Source of the DNA: Leifsonia sp. ZF2019
GTDB lineage: Bacteria; Actinomycetota; Actinomycetes; Actinomycetales; Microbacteriaceae
Assembly (NCBI RefSeq): GCF_019924635.1
Contig: NZ_CP065037.1
Coordinates: 2,480,001-2,544,000 of the forward strand
DNA length: 64,000 nt
Reading direction: 5' to 3'
Shown: in pieces, positions 1 through 9,816 of the stretch
Numbering within the stretch: position 1 is the stretch's first letter
Layout of the letters: every line of letters begins with the position of its first letter
Translations under genes and position numbers: made by a program
The notes under the pieces: model-generated
Databases searched by the model: none
What the model was told of the DNA's origin: nothing
The model's input: the letters and a program-made list of their open reading frames with translations, nothing else

Positions 1-24
1 GTGCAGGATGCGCAGCACGCTCAC
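1..24 (-). CDS. gatD: Lipid II isoglutaminyl synthase, glutaminase subunit GatD (start only)
   Basis: Only the first eight codons are in the window. Reading from a GTG at 24 they give VSVLRILH, which resembles the start of GatD proteins. The GTG overlaps the murT stop in a GTGA junction, so the two are probably translationally coupled. GatD is the class I glutamine amidotransferase partner that feeds ammonia to MurT for amidating the D-Glu of lipid II. The call rests on the MurT neighbour and a very short match. Confidence 0.6.
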
Positions 25-1295
25 CGCTCGCCGCCTTCCAGGTCGAGGAATCCGAGCTGCTTGCGGATCAGCATCATCTGCTCGTAGTTGACGATCATGG
101 TCTTGGTGCCGTGCGCGGGCTTCGGGAGGGCGAGGAAGGCCGCGAGAGCCGGCTTCAGCTCGGGCACCACCTGGTGCACCGGAATGCCCGCGTACGCGAA
201 CCGGGTGGCGAACTGCCACGCCTTGGTCCCCGAGACGACGTCGACCTGCTCCAGCTTCGAGAGGTCGATGTCGTACACCCACGACGGGTCCGGTGTGCCC
301 TCGTCGACCGCGACGAACACCTGCTCCGGGGACGCCGCGAGGTAGTCGAGGTTGAGCTGCAGGCTCGGCGGGTTCTTCATCATGATGATCTCGATGTCCT
401 CGTCACCGACCCGTAAGGTCTCCCCGCGCCCATAGACGGTGCGGAGCGAGGCCATCGCCGCGACGACCGCCGTCGACCGGAACCGGTCGCCGAGCAGCCG
501 TCGCGCCAGCGCCGTGGCGCCGGCGGCGTCGACAGCGTAGTGCAGCCCGCGCGCCGGAAGCCCGATGCGGACGTTCTCCCCGCCGATCGTGAGCTGGGCG
601 CTCTGCGTCTCGAGGGCCGAGACGAACACCGCGGGCACTGGCAGGGCGCCGGCGGCGACCCCGCTGAGGTCTTTCACGTTCGCGAGGCCGTTGGGCGCCG
701 CCTCGATGATCGAGGGCGCGACGGCGAATGTCGAGACATCGCGGCCGCCGGCGGCGAGGTCGGCCCCGATGCGCGACAGGCTGTCGTCGTCGGCGTTCAC
801 CACCACGAACTCGGACGAGGTCTCGGCGATGGACCGCAGCATCCCCACGACGCGCGTGGGCTCGAAGAAGCGGTTGAGCTGGTCGATCTGCACGTTGAGC
901 AGCAGCGAACCCCGTGGCTTCAGCAGTGTGGCGAGATCGACGCCGTAGGCCTCGTCGACCTCGATCACACCGACGTCTCCGCGCACATAGCCGTCGAGCG
1001 GAACGTCCGCGAGCAACGCCGAGGCGATGCCCTGCGGGAGGTTGCCGCCGGACGGATTCGTGAACACCTCGAGACCGTGCTCACGCAGGATGGCCGTGAG
1101 CATGTTGGTGGTCGTCGACTTGCCGTTGGAGCCGGAGACGAAGACCACGCCGAGCGGCAGCCGGCTGACAGCGCGCTCCAGGAACGTCGGTGCGATCGCG
1201 AGCGCGACCCGGCCGGGCACCGCCGACCCCCCGCCGCGCAGGCGCAGGAGCCAGCGGGCGAGGCGGCCGGCGACGACCGCCAAACGATAGCGCAC
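21..1295 (-). CDS. murT: Lipid II isoglutaminyl synthase subunit MurT
   Basis: Mur-ligase-type protein of 424 residues that, with GatD, amidates the alpha-carboxyl of D-Glu in lipid II at the cytoplasmic membrane face. The ATP-binding loop GSNGKSTTT is at residues 55-63 (Lys59). The MurT-specific C-terminal domain holds DPSWVYDIDLSKL with Asp336, the residue type expected to activate ammonia. The protein has no cysteine at all, so the Cys4 zinc ribbon described in staphylococcal and pneumococcal MurT is absent. The GTG start lies 4 nt after the sigA stop, and the end overlaps gatD, so sigA-murT-gatD is probably one transcript. Confidence 0.9.
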   Translation of the reverse strand: MRYRLAVVAGRLARWLLRLRGGGSAVPGRVALAIAPTFLERAVSRLPLGVVFVSGSNGKSTTTNMLTAILREHGLEVFTNPSGGNLPQGIASALLADVPLDGYVRGDVGVIEVDEAYGVDLATLLKPRGSLLLNVQIDQLNRFFEPTRVVGMLRSIAETSSEFVVVNADDDSLSRIGADLAAGGRDVSTFAVAPSIIEAAPNGLANVKDLSGVAAGALPVPAVFVSALETQSAQLTIGGENVRIGLPARGLHYAVDAAGATALARRLLGDRFRSTAVVAAMASLRTVYGRGETLRVGDEDIEIIMMKNPPSLQLNLDYLAASPEQVFVAVDEGTPDPSWVYDIDLSKLEQVDVVSGTKAWQFATRFAYAGIPVHQVVPELKPALAAFLALPKPAHGTKTMIVNYEQMMLIRKQLGFLDLEGGER

Positions 1296-1299
1296 CGGT

Positions 1300-2634
<1,335 letters not shown>

Positions 2635-2875
2635 GTGAACACCTTTCAATACCAAGCGGGACCGGACTCCTCGCGGCTCCGTCGTGGCTCAGGGTTGCGT
2701 GCGGACATTACTAAGACCCATGTCAAGTCCTGGGAGGAACGTCGGGCATCGTCGAATGCTCCGACCCACAGGAAATGAACGGGTCCAGATACCAATTATT
2801 GCACGATTCACGCATGCCCCCGACCACGTCGGCCGTCGCGCACGGCCGGTCGCGCCTTCTTCCTCGGCCTCGCGG
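2635..2875 (-). promoter_or_regulatory. sigA upstream region
   Basis: A 241-bp gap that is visibly more AT-rich than its surroundings. It holds the sigA ribosome site (GAAAGG at 2642-2647) and presumably its promoter. On the minus strand TTGACA (2726-2721) and TAATGT (2710-2705) are both present but only 10 nt apart, so they do not make one promoter. TAATGT could act as a -10 with a poor -35, giving a leader of roughly 60 nt. No gene is seen here. Confidence 0.4.
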
Positions 2876-4216
2876 TCAGCGAGTCTCGCGACCGCTCCGC
2901 CTGCGCCATGCGTCGGAGAGTGAAACCCAGATCGGGGCCACTTCTATTCCCTCGTCCTCCTGCATCCGGCGGCGGGTGCGGCGGCGGGCGCGGACGAGGA
3001 GCGCGACTCCGAGGCCGACGATCACGTATTGGATTGCGAACGCCCAACGGAACGCGTCGAGCGCATACAGGTCGGGGGCGCCGCCAGCGGCGACCCGGGC
3101 CCCGTTCTGCAGGTCCAGAGCGACGCCGATCAGGAACATCATCACGAAACTGGCCAGGAACCCGCCGACGTTGACGATCCCGTTCGCCGAGCCCAGCGAA
3201 TGCAGCGGGTTGGACGTGCGGGCGAAGTCGAACCCGATGACGGAGCCCGGGCCGCCGATGCCGATCGCGATCAGGAGCACGACGAGCAGCCAGGCCGGCG
3301 GCACTCCCGGCCACAGGAGCACGACGGCCCACACGACGCCCATCATCCCGACGATTCCGAGCACCAGGTTGCTGCGGCGCAGGGGGAAGCGCGCGGTGAG
3401 GAGCCCGAGGACCGGTCCGGCGATGAGGCCCGTGACCACGGAGACGATGAGCAGCGCTGCCGCCTCGGCCGGATCGATGCCGAGGGCGAACACCATGAAC
3501 GGCAGGCCCCACATCAGGCTGAACACGGTGCCGGAGGACTGGGTGACGAAATGCGACCAGAAGCCCAGCTGGGTGCCGGGGCGGGCGAGGCTGACGCGCA
3601 GTTGCCGCAGCGACTCCGACCAGGTCGCCGGGCGCGGCCCCTCCGTCGAGCCGACGGGGCGGTCGAAGACTGCGACCGCGATCGCGATGAGCGCGAGCAC
3701 CGACAGCGATGCGGCGGAGAGGAAGGCGGTCGTCCACCCGGCCTGGTGGAGGATGAGGGCGAAGGGGATGGCCGACAGCACCTGGCCCAGCTGGCCGATG
3801 TTGCCGATCCACTGCGACAGCTGCGGGACGATGCGGCCGCGGAACCACGAGTTGGTGAGGCGCATCACCGACGTGAACACGGTGGCGTCGCCCGCGCCGA
3901 CGAGGATGCGACCCAGGATCGCGACCGCGATGCTCGGCGCGAAGGCGACCGCGATCTGCCCGGCGACCATGAGGGCCGTCCCGGTCAGCATCAGCCGACG
4001 AGACCCGATCCGGTCGATCAGCACGCCGACGGGGATCTGCATCGCCGCATAGACGATGAGCTGGACGACGGCCAGAGAGGAGAGGACCGACGCCGAGACG
4101 TGGAACCGCTCGGTGGCCGAGACGCCGGCGACGCCGATGCTGGTGCGCTGCATCACCGCCACGAGGTAGGCGAAGGCGCCGATCCCGAAGACGAACCAGG
4201 AGCGCCGCGAGTTCAC
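2876..4216 (-). CDS. MFS transporter, substrate unknown
   Basis: Major facilitator permease of 446 residues with about 12 membrane segments and a ~40-residue basic cytoplasmic tail. The cytoplasmic loop after TM2 has the MFS motif A form GVLIDRIGSRRLMLTG, and R/G-rich GRILVGAGDA lies in TM4. I do not recognise the substrate. The GTG start is supported by TAGACT ending 6 nt upstream, which suggests leaderless transcription. PAC2 ends 30 nt upstream on the same strand. Confidence 0.85.
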   Translation of the reverse strand: MNSRRSWFVFGIGAFAYLVAVMQRTSIGVAGVSATERFHVSASVLSSLAVVQLIVYAAMQIPVGVLIDRIGSRRLMLTGTALMVAGQIAVAFAPSIAVAILGRILVGAGDATVFTSVMRLTNSWFRGRIVPQLSQWIGNIGQLGQVLSAIPFALILHQAGWTTAFLSAASLSVLALIAIAVAVFDRPVGSTEGPRPATWSESLRQLRVSLARPGTQLGFWSHFVTQSSGTVFSLMWGLPFMVFALGIDPAEAAALLIVSVVTGLIAGPVLGLLTARFPLRRSNLVLGIVGMMGVVWAVVLLWPGVPPAWLLVVLLIAIGIGGPGSVIGFDFARTSNPLHSLGSANGIVNVGGFLASFVMMFLIGVALDLQNGARVAAGGAPDLYALDAFRWAFAIQYVIVGLGVALLVRARRRTRRRMQEDEGIEVAPIWVSLSDAWRRRSGRETR

Positions 4217-4222
4217 CCCCCG

Positions 4223-4228
4223 AGTCTA
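4223..4228 (-). promoter_or_regulatory. -10 element TAGACT, leaderless MFS gene
   Basis: TAGACT on the minus strand followed by 6 nt and the GTG of the MFS gene. A transcript starting at the expected distance would begin at or next to the start codon. Confidence 0.6.
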
Positions 4229-4246
4229 GGCCCGGCGCCGCGTCGG

Positions 4247-5176
4247 CTAGCGGTCCGCGAGGCCGTTCTCCTCGTCGCCGTGCCGGCGGAACGCGAGGAA
4301 GTTCTCCAGTTCCGCGGCGATCTCGTCGGCGGACGGGAGCTCGCCATCGCGGTCGGTGAGCGGGGAACGCAGCTGGTTGTCCTCCATGTACGTGTCGTGC
4401 CGCTCCTCGAGCGTTCCGACGAGCTTCGCGAGCTCGGCGTTGCCGGCGACCTGCTCGTCGATGTTGGCGATGAAGTCGCGATCCTCCTGGCGGAGCCGGT
4501 CGCTGGGAAAGATGAGGCCCGTGGCCGCGCTGATCGAGTCGAGCCCGGCGATCGCCGCGGCGGGGTATTCGGTGTCCGCGAGGTAGTGCGGGATGAGGAG
4601 GACGAATCCCGCGATCGGATACGACCGCTCCTGCAGGCGGTACTCCAGCAGGTGGAGCGCGTTGCCGGGCACCTGCGTCTGCGGCTTCCACACCGACATC
4701 GCCTCGATGAGCTCGGAGCGGTTGCCGCTGACCGTGACGCCGATCGGCCGTGTGTGCGGCACCGGCATCGGGATGGCGTGCACCCAGGTCACGCTACGCA
4801 CCCGGTAGCGCTCGATGAGTCCGAGCACGGCCTCCGTGAACGCCTCCCACCGGAAGTCGGGCTCGAAGCCCGAGAGGAGGAGGAACGGCTGGCGCAGCTC
4901 GTCATACGCGAGGTAGAGCTTGAGCGTGGCCGGCTGGTAGTCGGCCAGGTGGTCCTGGTCGAAGTAGATGAGCGGCCGCCGGGCGCGGTAGTCGAGCAGG
5001 ATGTCCGCGTCGAAGGTCGCGACGACCGTGCTGTCCAGCGTGCCGAGCAGATACGTGCCGAGCTGGCTCACGCCGGCGCCCGCGTCGGCGAAGCCGGTCA
5101 GGCCCGCGACGAGCGGAAGTCCCTCCGGGACCTCGACGGCCGGGTTGAGCTCGAACAGATCAGCGGGGTGTCGCAT
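4247..5176 (-). CDS. PAC2 family protein (proteasome-assembly-chaperone-like)
   Basis: Protein of 309 residues with the PAC2 fold signature: hydrophobic core VAGLTGFADAGAGVSQLGTYL near the start, FDADILLDYRARRP around residues 55-70, and a helical acidic C-terminus. PAC2 proteins are widespread in actinobacteria, resemble eukaryotic proteasome assembly chaperones, and have no settled function here. No proteasome gene is in view. The ATG at 5176 has TAGAGT ending 6 nt upstream. Confidence 0.85.
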   Translation of the reverse strand: MRHPADLFELNPAVEVPEGLPLVAGLTGFADAGAGVSQLGTYLLGTLDSTVVATFDADILLDYRARRPLIYFDQDHLADYQPATLKLYLAYDELRQPFLLLSGFEPDFRWEAFTEAVLGLIERYRVRSVTWVHAIPMPVPHTRPIGVTVSGNRSELIEAMSVWKPQTQVPGNALHLLEYRLQERSYPIAGFVLLIPHYLADTEYPAAAIAGLDSISAATGLIFPSDRLRQEDRDFIANIDEQVAGNAELAKLVGTLEERHDTYMEDNQLRSPLTDRDGELPSADEIAAELENFLAFRRHGDEENGLADR

Positions 5177-5182
5177 GCATCA

Positions 5183-5188
5183 ACTCTA
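5183..5188 (-). promoter_or_regulatory. -10 element TAGAGT, leaderless PAC2 gene
   Basis: TAGAGT on the minus strand, 6 nt before the ATG of the PAC2 gene; no Shine-Dalgarno sequence is present. Confidence 0.6.
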
Positions 5189-5268
5189 GGCCGACCGGAT
5201 GGCGGCGGACGCTGCCTGCGGCGGCCTCGCAGCACGCCCACAGCGAACAGCCGGTCGGCCGGGCGGGC

Positions 5269-5274
5269 TAGGGT
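5269..5274 (+). promoter_or_regulatory. -10 element TAGGGT, leaderless pepA
   Basis: TAGGGT followed by CGGAGC and the pepA ATG (spacing 6). CGGAGC could weakly mimic a ribosome site, but the spacing favours a leaderless start. Confidence 0.6.
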
Positions 5275-5280
5275 CGGAGC

Positions 5281-6768
5281 ATGACGGTTCCTGCTCTCGC
5301 GCTCGCCTCCGATTCCTCTTCTCTCACTCCCGCCGACGTCGTGGTGGTCGGCGCCCGCGTCGCGCGCGACGAGATCACGGTGCTCTCGGGTGCCGATCGC
5401 GACGGCCTCGCCGCGCAGCTCGCCGCCGTCGGCTTCGGCGGCGGACGCGACGAGCTGGTGCGCCTCCCCGGCGCCGACGGCGGCCCGTCGATCGCCGTGA
5501 TCGGGCTCGGCGACGAGCTCGACGAGGACGCCCTGCGGTATGCCGCGGGCAGCGCTGTGCGCCAGCTGGCCGGCATCGAGCACGTCGCCGTCGACCTCCC
5601 GGCGTCGGACGACGCGCGCCTCGGTGCCGTGGCCGAGGGAGCCGCTCTCGGGTCGTACGCTTTCACCGAGTACCGCGAGAAGAGCAGCGCCAGGACGCCG
5701 GTCGGCCGCATCACCGTCGTCGGGACACCGTCGACGGTCGTCGCGGACGACCTGCTGGCCCGCGCCGCCGCCGTCGCCGGCGCCGCCGCGCTGGTGAAGG
5801 ACCTCGTCAACACTCCCCCGCTCGACCTCTACCCCGAGACGTTCGTCGACCGCGCGCAGGAGGCCGCGGCCGGGCTCCCGGTCGAAGTCACGGTCTGGGA
5901 CGAGGCCGCGCTGGCCGAGGGCGGCTTCGGCGGCATCCTGGGCGTCGGTCAGGGCTCGACCCGCCCACCGCGGCTGGTGAAGGTCGACTACGCCCCCGCC
6001 GGAGCCGCGCGCCACCTCGCCCTCGTCGGCAAAGGCATCACCTTCGACTCGGGCGGCCTCTCTTTGAAGCCCGCGTCCGGCATGGTCGGCATGAAGTACG
6101 ACATGACGGGCGCCGCCACCGTGCTCGCCGTCGCCCTGGCGGCCGCGCGCCTCGCCCTGCCCATCCGTGTCTCCGCGTGGCTGTGCCTCGCCGAGAACAT
6201 GCCGTCGGGCTCCGCCATCCGACCGAACGACGTGCTGCGCATCCGCGACGGCCGCACGGTCGAGGTTCTCAACACCGACGCCGAGGGTCGGCTCGTGCTC
6301 GCCGACGGGCTCGCCGCAGCGAGCGAGGAGCACCCGGACGCGATCGTCGACGTCGCCACCCTCACCGGTGCCGCCATGGTCGCGCTGGGCACCCGCTACG
6401 CAGCGGTCATGGGCTCCGAGGGCCTCGTCGACGACGTGCTCTCCGCCGCTCGCGCCAGCGGCGAGCTGCTCTGGCCGATGCCGCTCGCGGGCGAGCTGCG
6501 CGCGACGATCAACTCGGACGTCGCCGACATCGCCAACGCCAACCCGGGCGTCACCGCGGGCGGGATGCTGCTCGCCGGCGTGTTCCTGCAGGAGTTCGTC
6601 GGACGCACCGGCGACGACGACGACGCTCCGCGCATCCCGTGGGCGCACCTCGACATCGCGGGACCCGCGAAGGGACCCGCGTCGCCCTACGGATTCACGG
6701 GCAAGGGACCGTCCGCCGTCAGCGTACGTGCGCTCCTGCGTTTGGCCGAGGACATTTCGCGGAAGTAG
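5281..6768 (+). CDS. pepA: Leucyl aminopeptidase (M17 family)
   Basis: Cytosolic two-metal aminopeptidase of 495 residues, normal for M17. The N-terminal regulatory-like domain runs to ~residue 165. The catalytic domain carries GKGITFDSGGLSLK (Lys251, Asp256) and NTDAEGRLVL (Asp333, Glu335), the metal ligands and catalytic Arg of the family. It removes N-terminal residues during peptide turnover. It is divergent from the PAC2 gene, with a 104-bp gap. Its TAG stop is immediately followed by another -10-like TAGGGT that probably serves lpd. Confidence 0.95.
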   Translation: MTVPALALASDSSSLTPADVVVVGARVARDEITVLSGADRDGLAAQLAAVGFGGGRDELVRLPGADGGPSIAVIGLGDELDEDALRYAAGSAVRQLAGIEHVAVDLPASDDARLGAVAEGAALGSYAFTEYREKSSARTPVGRITVVGTPSTVVADDLLARAAAVAGAAALVKDLVNTPPLDLYPETFVDRAQEAAAGLPVEVTVWDEAALAEGGFGGILGVGQGSTRPPRLVKVDYAPAGAARHLALVGKGITFDSGGLSLKPASGMVGMKYDMTGAATVLAVALAAARLALPIRVSAWLCLAENMPSGSAIRPNDVLRIRDGRTVEVLNTDAEGRLVLADGLAAASEEHPDAIVDVATLTGAAMVALGTRYAAVMGSEGLVDDVLSAARASGELLWPMPLAGELRATINSDVADIANANPGVTAGGMLLAGVFLQEFVGRTGDDDDAPRIPWAHLDIAGPAKGPASPYGFTGKGPSAVSVRALLRLAEDISRK

Positions 6769-6774
6769 TAGGGT
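6769..6774 (+). promoter_or_regulatory. -10 element TAGGGT upstream of lpd
   Basis: TAGGGT directly after the pepA stop. Transcription would start near 6781, giving lpd a leader of about 90 nt that contains the hairpin at 6806-6833. Confidence 0.45.
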
Positions 6775-6805
6775 CGTATGGGCGAGAAGATCTCGTCCGT
6801 CAACG

Positions 6806-6833
6806 CCTGCCCGGAGTCACCCCTCGGGGCAGG
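6806..6833 (+). other. Hairpin in the lpd leader
   Basis: CCTGCCC (6806-6812) pairs perfectly with GGGCAGG (6827-6833) across a 14-nt loop, 38 nt before the lpd start. No T-tract follows, so it is not a simple terminator. It could be a leader structure or incidental. Confidence 0.35.
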
Positions 6834-6871
6834 ATCGTGTCACGAATCCTGATGCGCGAGGGAGTAACTGG

Positions 6872-8245
6872 GTGTCTGAGCAGAACTTTGACATTGTGGT
6901 GCTCGGCGGTGGGAGTGGAGGCTACGCAGCAGCGCTGCGTGCGGCCGAGCTCGGTTTCACCGTGGGCATGATCGAGAAGGACAAGGTCGGCGGCACCTGC
7001 CTGCACCGCGGCTGCATCCCGACCAAGGCGCTGCTGCACGCGGCCGAGGTCGCGGACTACTCCCGCGAGTCGGCGAAGTACGGCATCATCACCCAGCTCC
7101 AGGGCGTCGACATCAACGGGGTGACGGAGTATCGCCAGGGCATCATCGCGAAGAAGTACAAGGGCCTGCAGGGCCTCGTGAAGGCCCGCGGCATCACCGT
7201 CATCGAGGGCGAGGGCCGCCTCACCTCGCCGACGACCGTCCAGGTCGGCGACGACACCATCGTCGGCAAGCACGTCGTGCTCGCCACCGGCTCCTACTCG
7301 CGCAGCCTCCCCGGACTCGAGATCGGCGGGCGGGTGATCACCAGCGAGCAGGCGCTCGAGCTCGACTTCGTCCCCAAGAAGGTCGCCGTGCTCGGCGGCG
7401 GCGTCATCGGCGTCGAGTTCGCCAGCGTCTGGAAGTCGTTCGGCGCCGAGGTCACCATCATCGAGGCCCTCCCGCACCTCGTCCCGAACGAGGACGAGTC
7501 GATCAGCAAGTCGCTCGAGCGCGCGTTCCGCCGCCGCGGCATCGACTACCGGCTGGGCGTGCGCTTCTCCGGCGTCACCCAGAACGAGAGCGGCGTCGTC
7601 GTCTCGCTCGAGAACGGCGACACCGTCGAGGCCGAGCTGCTGCTCGTCGCCGTCGGCCGTGGCCCGCAGACCGCCGGTCTCGGCTACGAAGAGGTCGGCG
7701 TCTCGATGGACCGGGGCTTCGTCCTCACCGACGAGCGCCTGCAGACCAACATCCCCGGCGTGTACGCCGTCGGCGACATCGTCCCCGGCCTGCAGCTCGC
7801 GCACCGCGGCTTCCAGCAGGGCATCTTCGTCGCGGAGGAGATCGCGGGCCTGAACCCGATCGTCGTCCCCGACGTCAACATCCCCAAGGTCACCTACTGC
7901 GACCCCGAGGTCGCCTCCATCGGCCTCAGCGAGGCCAAGGCGGTCGAGCAGTACGGTGCGGACAAGGTCAGCAGCTACGACTACAGCCTGGCCGGCAACG
8001 GCAAGAGCGAGATCATCGGCACCAGCGGCACGGTCAAGGTCGTTCGCGTGAACGACGGCCCCGTCGTCGGCGTGCACATGATCGGCGCGCGCGTCGGCGA
8101 GCTCATCGGCGAAGCCCAGCTCGCCGTCAACTGGGAGGCGTACCCGGAGGACATCGCCCCGTTCATCCACGCGCACCCCACCCAGAACGAGTCGCTCGGC
8201 GAGGCCTTCCTGTACCTCGCGGGCAAGCCGCTGCACACCCTCTAA
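6872..8245 (+). CDS. lpdA: Dihydrolipoyl dehydrogenase (E3)
   Basis: FAD/NAD-dependent E3 of 457 residues that reoxidises the dihydrolipoyl arm of 2-oxoacid dehydrogenases and the glycine cleavage system. FAD loop GGGSGG is at residues 12-17, the redox pair Cys43/Cys48 in GGTCLHRGCIPTK, a second dinucleotide loop GGGVIG mid-protein, and the dimer-interface catalytic pair in HPTQNE (His435, Glu440). The reading frame is open far upstream, but GTG 6872 is preceded by GAGGGAG at ideal spacing. The E2 gene follows after 68 nt. Confidence 0.96.
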   Translation: MSEQNFDIVVLGGGSGGYAAALRAAELGFTVGMIEKDKVGGTCLHRGCIPTKALLHAAEVADYSRESAKYGIITQLQGVDINGVTEYRQGIIAKKYKGLQGLVKARGITVIEGEGRLTSPTTVQVGDDTIVGKHVVLATGSYSRSLPGLEIGGRVITSEQALELDFVPKKVAVLGGGVIGVEFASVWKSFGAEVTIIEALPHLVPNEDESISKSLERAFRRRGIDYRLGVRFSGVTQNESGVVVSLENGDTVEAELLLVAVGRGPQTAGLGYEEVGVSMDRGFVLTDERLQTNIPGVYAVGDIVPGLQLAHRGFQQGIFVAEEIAGLNPIVVPDVNIPKVTYCDPEVASIGLSEAKAVEQYGADKVSSYDYSLAGNGKSEIIGTSGTVKVVRVNDGPVVGVHMIGARVGELIGEAQLAVNWEAYPEDIAPFIHAHPTQNESLGEAFLYLAGKPLHTL

Positions 8246-8274
8246 GTCCGCCGCTGCCGCGAACGCGGCTGCAA

Positions 8275-8280
8275 TAAGCT
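8275..8280 (+). promoter_or_regulatory. Possible -10 TAAGCT upstream of the E2 gene
   Basis: TAAGCT lies in the lpd-E2 gap, just after a small GC-rich inverted repeat (GCCGC-GAAC-GCGGC). It may give the E2 gene its own transcript in addition to read-through from lpd. No good -35 is visible. Confidence 0.3.
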
Positions 8281-8313
8281 ACTGAACGATCAGGTTTTGA
8301 AGGAGAGAAGCTC

Positions 8314-9810
8314 ATGAGCGAATCCGTCAGCCTCCCGGCACTCGGCGAGAGTGTCACGGAAGGCACGGTCACCCGCTGGCTGAAGAATGTTGGCGACCGT
8401 GTCGAGGTGGACGAGCCCCTGCTCGAAGTCTCGACCGACAAGGTCGACACCGAGATCCCGTCGCCGGTCGCCGGCGTCATCGAGGCGATCCTGGTGCAGG
8501 AGGACGAGACCGTCGAGGTAGGCACCGCGCTCGTGACCATCGGCGACGGCTCCGGCGCGGGTGCCGAGGCTCCCGCCGAGGCCGCTCCCGCCGAGGCTCC
8601 TGCTCCGGCCGCGGAGGCTCCCGCTGCCGCGCCGGCACCCGCCGCTGAAGCACCGGCCCAGGCCGCCGCGCCGGCTCCGGCCGCTGAGGCCCCGGCCCCG
8701 GCCGCTGCGCCGGCCCCCGCCGCTGAAGCACCGGCCCCGGCCGCTGCGCCGGCCCCCGCCGCTGAAGCACCGGCCCCGGCCGCTGCGCCGGCCCCCGCCG
8801 CTGAAGCACCGGCCCCGGCCGCTGCGCCTGCCCCGGCCGCCGCGCCGGCACCCGCCGCTGCGCCGGCTCCGGCCGCTGCCGAGGCCCCCGCGTCGGGCGG
8901 CGCACACGCCAGCAACGCCGGCTACGTGACCCCGATCGTGCGCAAGCTCGCCAACGAGCAGGGCGTCGACCTCTCGACCGTGACCGGCACCGGTGTCGGC
9001 GGGCGCATCCGCAAGGAGGACATCCTCTCTGCCGCGCAGCCCGCCGCTGCGGCTCCGGTCGCGTCGGCCGCCCCGGCCGAGGTCGAGGTGTCGCCCCTGC
9101 GCGGCACGACCCAGCCGATGTCTCGCCTGCGCAAGGTCGTCGCCGAGCGTGCCGTCATCTCGATGCAGTCGACGGCGCAGCTCACCTCGGTCGTCGAGGT
9201 GGACGTGACCAAGGTCGCCGCGTTCCGCGACAAGGTCAAGGGCGACTTCCTCGCCAAGACCGGCGTGAAGCTCTCCTTCCTGCCGTTCTTCGCCCTGGCG
9301 GCCGCTGAGGCGCTGAAGACCTACCCCGTCATCAACGCCACCGTCGACGGCGACAACATCGTGTACCCGGACCACGAGAACATCTCGATCGCGGTGGACA
9401 CCGAGCGCGGCCTGCTGACCCCCGTGGTCAAGGACGCCTCGTCGCTCGACCTCGCCGGTCTGGCGAAGGAGATCGCCGACCTGGCCGAGCGCACCCGCGA
9501 CAACCGCCTCAAGCCCGATGAGCTGGCCGGCGGCACGTTCACGCTGACCAACACCGGTTCGCGTGGCGCACTGTTCGACACCCCGGTCGTCTTCCTCCCG
9601 CAGGTCGCGATCCTGGGCACGGGCATCGTCACAAAGAAGCCGGTCGTCATCACGGCGGACGGCACCGAGTCGATCGCCATCCGTTCCACGGTGTACCTGG
9701 CCCTCTCGTACGACCACCGCATCGTGGACGGTGCCGACGCGGCCCGCTTCCTGGTCGCCGTGAAGAACCGCCTCGAAGGCGGCGACTTCCAGGGCAGCCT
9801 CGGGATCTGA
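8314..9810 (+). CDS. sucB: 2-oxoacid dehydrogenase E2 (dihydrolipoamide acyltransferase, SucB/DlaT type)
   Basis: E2 of 498 residues. One lipoyl domain (residues ~3-78, lipoylated Lys43 in STDKVDT) is joined by a very long Ala/Pro linker (~80-200) to an E3-binding domain (~208-243, [15 protein letters not shown]). The catalytic acyltransferase domain ends with DHRIVDG (His468, Asp472). In actinobacteria this protein typically serves the pyruvate complex and supports 2-oxoglutarate dehydrogenase; which it does here cannot be read from sequence. GAAGGAGAG precedes the ATG. Co-directional lpd upstream and lipB-lipA nearby fit its need for lipoate. Confidence 0.93.
   Translation: MSESVSLPALGESVTEGTVTRWLKNVGDRVEVDEPLLEVSTDKVDTEIPSPVAGVIEAILVQEDETVEVGTALVTIGDGSGAGAEAPAEAAPAEAPAPAAEAPAAAPAPAAEAPAQAAAPAPAAEAPAPAAAPAPAAEAPAPAAAPAPAAEAPAPAAAPAPAAEAPAPAAAPAPAAAPAPAAAPAPAAAEAPASGGAHASNAGYVTPIVRKLANEQGVDLSTVTGTGVGGRIRKEDILSAAQPAAAAPVASAAPAEVEVSPLRGTTQPMSRLRKVVAERAVISMQSTAQLTSVVEVDVTKVAAFRDKVKGDFLAKTGVKLSFLPFFALAAAEALKTYPVINATVDGDNIVYPDHENISIAVDTERGLLTPVVKDASSLDLAGLAKEIADLAERTRDNRLKPDELAGGTFTLTNTGSRGALFDTPVVFLPQVAILGTGIVTKKPVVITADGTESIAIRSTVYLALSYDHRIVDGADAARFLVAVKNRLEGGDFQGSLGI
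8632..8826 (+). repeat. 39-bp tandem repeat in the E2 linker, five copies
   Basis: Five in-frame 39-bp units at 8632, 8671, 8710, 8749 and 8788. The last three are identical and the first two diverged. Each encodes 13 residues of the type [13 protein letters not shown]. The array forms most of the flexible linker after the lipoyl domain. Confidence 0.9.
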
Positions 9811-9816
9811 TCCCTC

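Noticed and set aside
2705..2726. TTGACA and TAATGT as one sigA promoter
   Set aside because: They are only 10 nt apart; a working pair needs about 17.
3029..5284. Long plus-strand open frame (751 codons) across the MFS and PAC2 genes
   Set aside because: Antisense shadow of two recognisable proteins; no family features, no ribosome site.
8632..8826. Tandem repeats considered as a CRISPR array
   Set aside because: Units are contiguous without spacers, keep the reading frame and encode the E2 Ala/Pro linker.
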